The notes below the pieces were generated by a model that searched no databases, was not told the origin of the DNA, and saw only the letters and a program-made list of their open reading frames with translations. From contig PXCX01000128.1 of the NCBI GenBank assembly GCA_003565195.1, positions 1 through 6,833 of the forward strand: a stretch of DNA of 6,833 bases. The letters are read 5' to 3'. This DNA comes from PVC group bacterium. Its GTDB lineage: Bacteria > Verrucomicrobiota > Kiritimatiellia > CAIKKV01 > PXCX01. Shown here one piece after another: positions 5,369-6,833 of this stretch. The stretch's first letter is position 1, and each line of letters begins with the position of its first letter. The translations under genes were made by a program, and so were the position numbers.

Positions 5369-6736
5369 TCAGCCTTTGAAGAACTTGGGCAGCCAGCGGC
5401 GGTTGGCGCGCAGGAGCTGGTCCAGCATCCGCTCGATGTTCCGGTAATCGCCGATGGCGCCCGTCATCGGGTCGTTGATCATGGCTTGCAGCGCTAGGTC
5501 GCGGTCGCCCTTCAGGGCGGCTGCAATTGTCATTTCCTGGTTCGTCACGTGCCTTTGGATCTGGGTTAGCACACCGGGCGGAACGCGTCCCACCGGGATC
5601 CCGGTCGCATGGTCCCGCGTGACGAGACCCATCGTTTCCACACAGACATCGGGCGGCATTTCCATGACCTGCCCCTGGTTGGGGAGGTTGAGCACGTCCT
5701 TCCATTCGGGTATGATACCGGCCAGGGCGGCGATTGCCCGCGAGGTGGATTCTCCGGATACGGCCGTATCGATCGGTCGCCGGCCGCGGGTGATCTCGCG
5801 CACCCGGCGCTTCCATTTCGGTGTGAATTGCGTGCGCCGCTCCTCGATCGTGGTCAGTTCCACGCCCATTTCGGCGCCTTTCTGCATGGCTTCCGTGCAG
5901 AAGAAGGGGAAGAACTCAACGATATGCCGGTCGCCGGCCGCCGGCAGGGCGTTGAAGGCGCGGAACAGGGCGAGCTTGACCTGGTTGCCGCCGATCAGCG
6001 TCTCGTCCAGAACCGTTCCGGCGCGGCCAACCTTGCCGCCCTTGCGGCCCTTGCGGCTGAATGCGTCCAGCCGGCGGCGCAAAAGCGGGAAGGCGTCGCG
6101 ACCCTTGTAGCGCAGGCGAATGATCCAAGGCATGTGGTTGACGCCCACGCTGACGCAGTCGAAATCGCTGCGCCAGTTCTTCGCGCCGAGAATCTTTTCG
6201 AGACGTTTGAGTGTGCCGTAGAGTTCGTGGCAGAGGCCGATGCAGCGAATGCCGGTCTCGCGGCCGACCGCGCGCGTGAGGGAGGACATCGGGTTCGTAA
6301 TGTTCAGGATCCAGGCGTTGGGGCAGTGCCGTTCCATGCGCCGTGCCAAGTCCACCACGACGGGGATGTTGCGCAGCGCGCGGGAGATGCCGCCCGGCCC
6401 CACGGTGTCACCCACCGGCTGCCAGATGCCGTAGCGGTAGGGAATCCGCAGATCGTTGGCCATGGCTTCGTAGCCACCCGTGGTAATGGTGAGGATCACG
6501 TAGTCCGCACCGCGCAGCGAATCGGCCTTGTCCATCGAGGCCCGCACCCGAAATTCCTTGCTCTTGCCCGTCTGGTCGAGAATGGCCTTGCAGCACGCGT
6601 GGAGATCGGCCAGGTGCCGGGCGTTGATGTCGTCGAGCACCACCTCGGAGCCTTCCAGGCCGGGTGTAAAAATAATGTCCCTGAACAAGGTTGGGGTCCA
6701 GCAGTACGAACCTCCACCGACAATCGCTATCTTCAT
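5369..6736 (-). CDS. Glycoside hydrolase family 4 (NAD- and metal-dependent; alpha-glucosidase/galactosidase-like)
   Basis: GH4 enzymes cleave glycosides by an NAD-assisted oxidation-elimination mechanism that needs Mn2+ or a similar metal. This 455-residue protein has the usual length and order: N-terminal NAD Rossmann fold with VGGGSYCWTP at 6-15 and acidic LDD at 34-36; NITNPMSSLT at 145-154; the metal/active-site motif GLCHELYG at 167-174 (C169); VGVNHMPWI at 197-205 (H201, second metal ligand); ALPAAGDRHIVEFFP at 263-277; and the C-terminal GEST at 328-331 and NLPNQGQV at 350-357. As I recall the subgroup code, CHE-type motifs go with alpha-glucosidases and CHS with alpha-galactosidases, so an alpha-glycosidase is favoured but the substrate is open. 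ATG 6736 is chosen over an in-frame TTG at 6751 because AAAGGTGAG lies immediately upstream. There is no signal peptide, so the enzyme is cytoplasmic. No transporter is in view. A TATATA near 6767 might be a -10, but no matching -35 is seen. It is more GC-rich than the genes to its left. Confidence 0.93.
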   Translation of the reverse strand: MKIAIVGGGSYCWTPTLFRDIIFTPGLEGSEVVLDDINARHLADLHACCKAILDQTGKSKEFRVRASMDKADSLRGADYVILTITTGGYEAMANDLRIPYRYGIWQPVGDTVGPGGISRALRNIPVVVDLARRMERHCPNAWILNITNPMSSLTRAVGRETGIRCIGLCHELYGTLKRLEKILGAKNWRSDFDCVSVGVNHMPWIIRLRYKGRDAFPLLRRRLDAFSRKGRKGGKVGRAGTVLDETLIGGNQVKLALFRAFNALPAAGDRHIVEFFPFFCTEAMQKGAEMGVELTTIEERRTQFTPKWKRRVREITRGRRPIDTAVSGESTSRAIAALAGIIPEWKDVLNLPNQGQVMEMPPDVCVETMGLVTRDHATGIPVGRVPPGVLTQIQRHVTNQEMTIAAALKGDRDLALQAMINDPMTGAIGDYRNIERMLDQLLRANRRWLPKFFKG

Positions 6737-6739
6737 GAA

Positions 6740-6748
6740 CTCACCTTT
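6740..6748 (-). promoter_or_regulatory. Ribosome binding site of the GH4 gene
   Basis: AAAGGTGAG on the minus strand ends three bases before ATG 6736. It decides the start: the alternative TTG at 6751 lies directly before this site and would place it inside the coding sequence. Confidence 0.7.
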
Positions 6749-6833
6749 CAACTGTTACTGAACGGAGATATATACCTTCCCGCAGATTGCCAGATCTACG
6801 TCGCGCGGGTTAACTGATGACGCAACGCCCAAG

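Noticed and set aside
6737..6751. TTG at 6751 as start of the GH4 gene
   Set aside because: The next in-frame ATG (6736) begins the conserved NAD-binding strand and has a good ribosome site directly upstream, which the TTG start lacks.
5609..6817. Plus-strand open frame of 402 codons
   Set aside because: Antisense to the GH4 gene, which carries all family motifs; the plus-strand translation is low-complexity and unlike any family I know.
1..6833. CRISPR array, tRNA, rRNA, insertion sequence or att site
   Set aside because: No regularly spaced repeats, no cloverleaf-like sequence, no transposase motif and no terminal inverted or direct repeats were found by reading both strands.

Overview
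The window carries two divergent gene blocks and one separate convergent gene. It looks bacterial and is fairly GC-rich. The redox genes point to an anaerobe or fermenter. The lineage cannot be fixed from the sequence; a PVC-type or other sugar-fermenting anaerobe would fit, but that is a guess.

Left block, minus strand, 3110 down to the window edge at 1: three tightly spaced genes for iron-sulfur/flavin electron transfer of the HndABC / HydABC / NuoEF type. They are a small thioredoxin-like [2Fe-2S] protein (HndB-like), a NuoE/HndA-like [2Fe-2S] subunit, and a large NuoF/HndC-like subunit. The large subunit is open for 744 codons and leaves the window unfinished. After the usual NuoF [4Fe-4S] domain it continues into a GltD/NfnB-type iron-sulfur domain and an FAD-binding Rossmann domain. 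It is therefore a NADH:flavin module fused to a glutamate-synthase-small-subunit-like module, which suggests an NAD(P)H/ferredoxin-linked, perhaps electron-bifurcating, oxidoreductase or hydrogenase. No catalytic hydrogenase or formate dehydrogenase subunit is visible; it could lie beyond position 1.

The 347-base spacer 3111-3457 separates this block from a plus-strand block. It holds a good sigma70-type promoter for the plus strand, and a weaker minus-strand promoter whose -10 overlaps it.

Middle block, plus strand, 3458-5090: pcm (protein-L-isoaspartate O-methyltransferase), a nitroreductase-family flavoprotein and cutA, with gaps of 23 and 8 bases, so probably one operon. Protein repair plus small redox and metal-tolerance proteins suggests housekeeping or stress functions.

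Right part: 5091-5368 has no intact gene. It does carry, on the minus strand, two short stretches that read like pieces of SAM-dependent methyltransferases: a C-terminal piece, then an N-terminal piece joined by an ATGA overlap. This looks like a rearrangement scar. Next comes a complete minus-strand family 4 glycoside hydrolase (5369-6736), visibly more GC-rich than its neighbours. The rest of the window, to 6833, is its upstream region.
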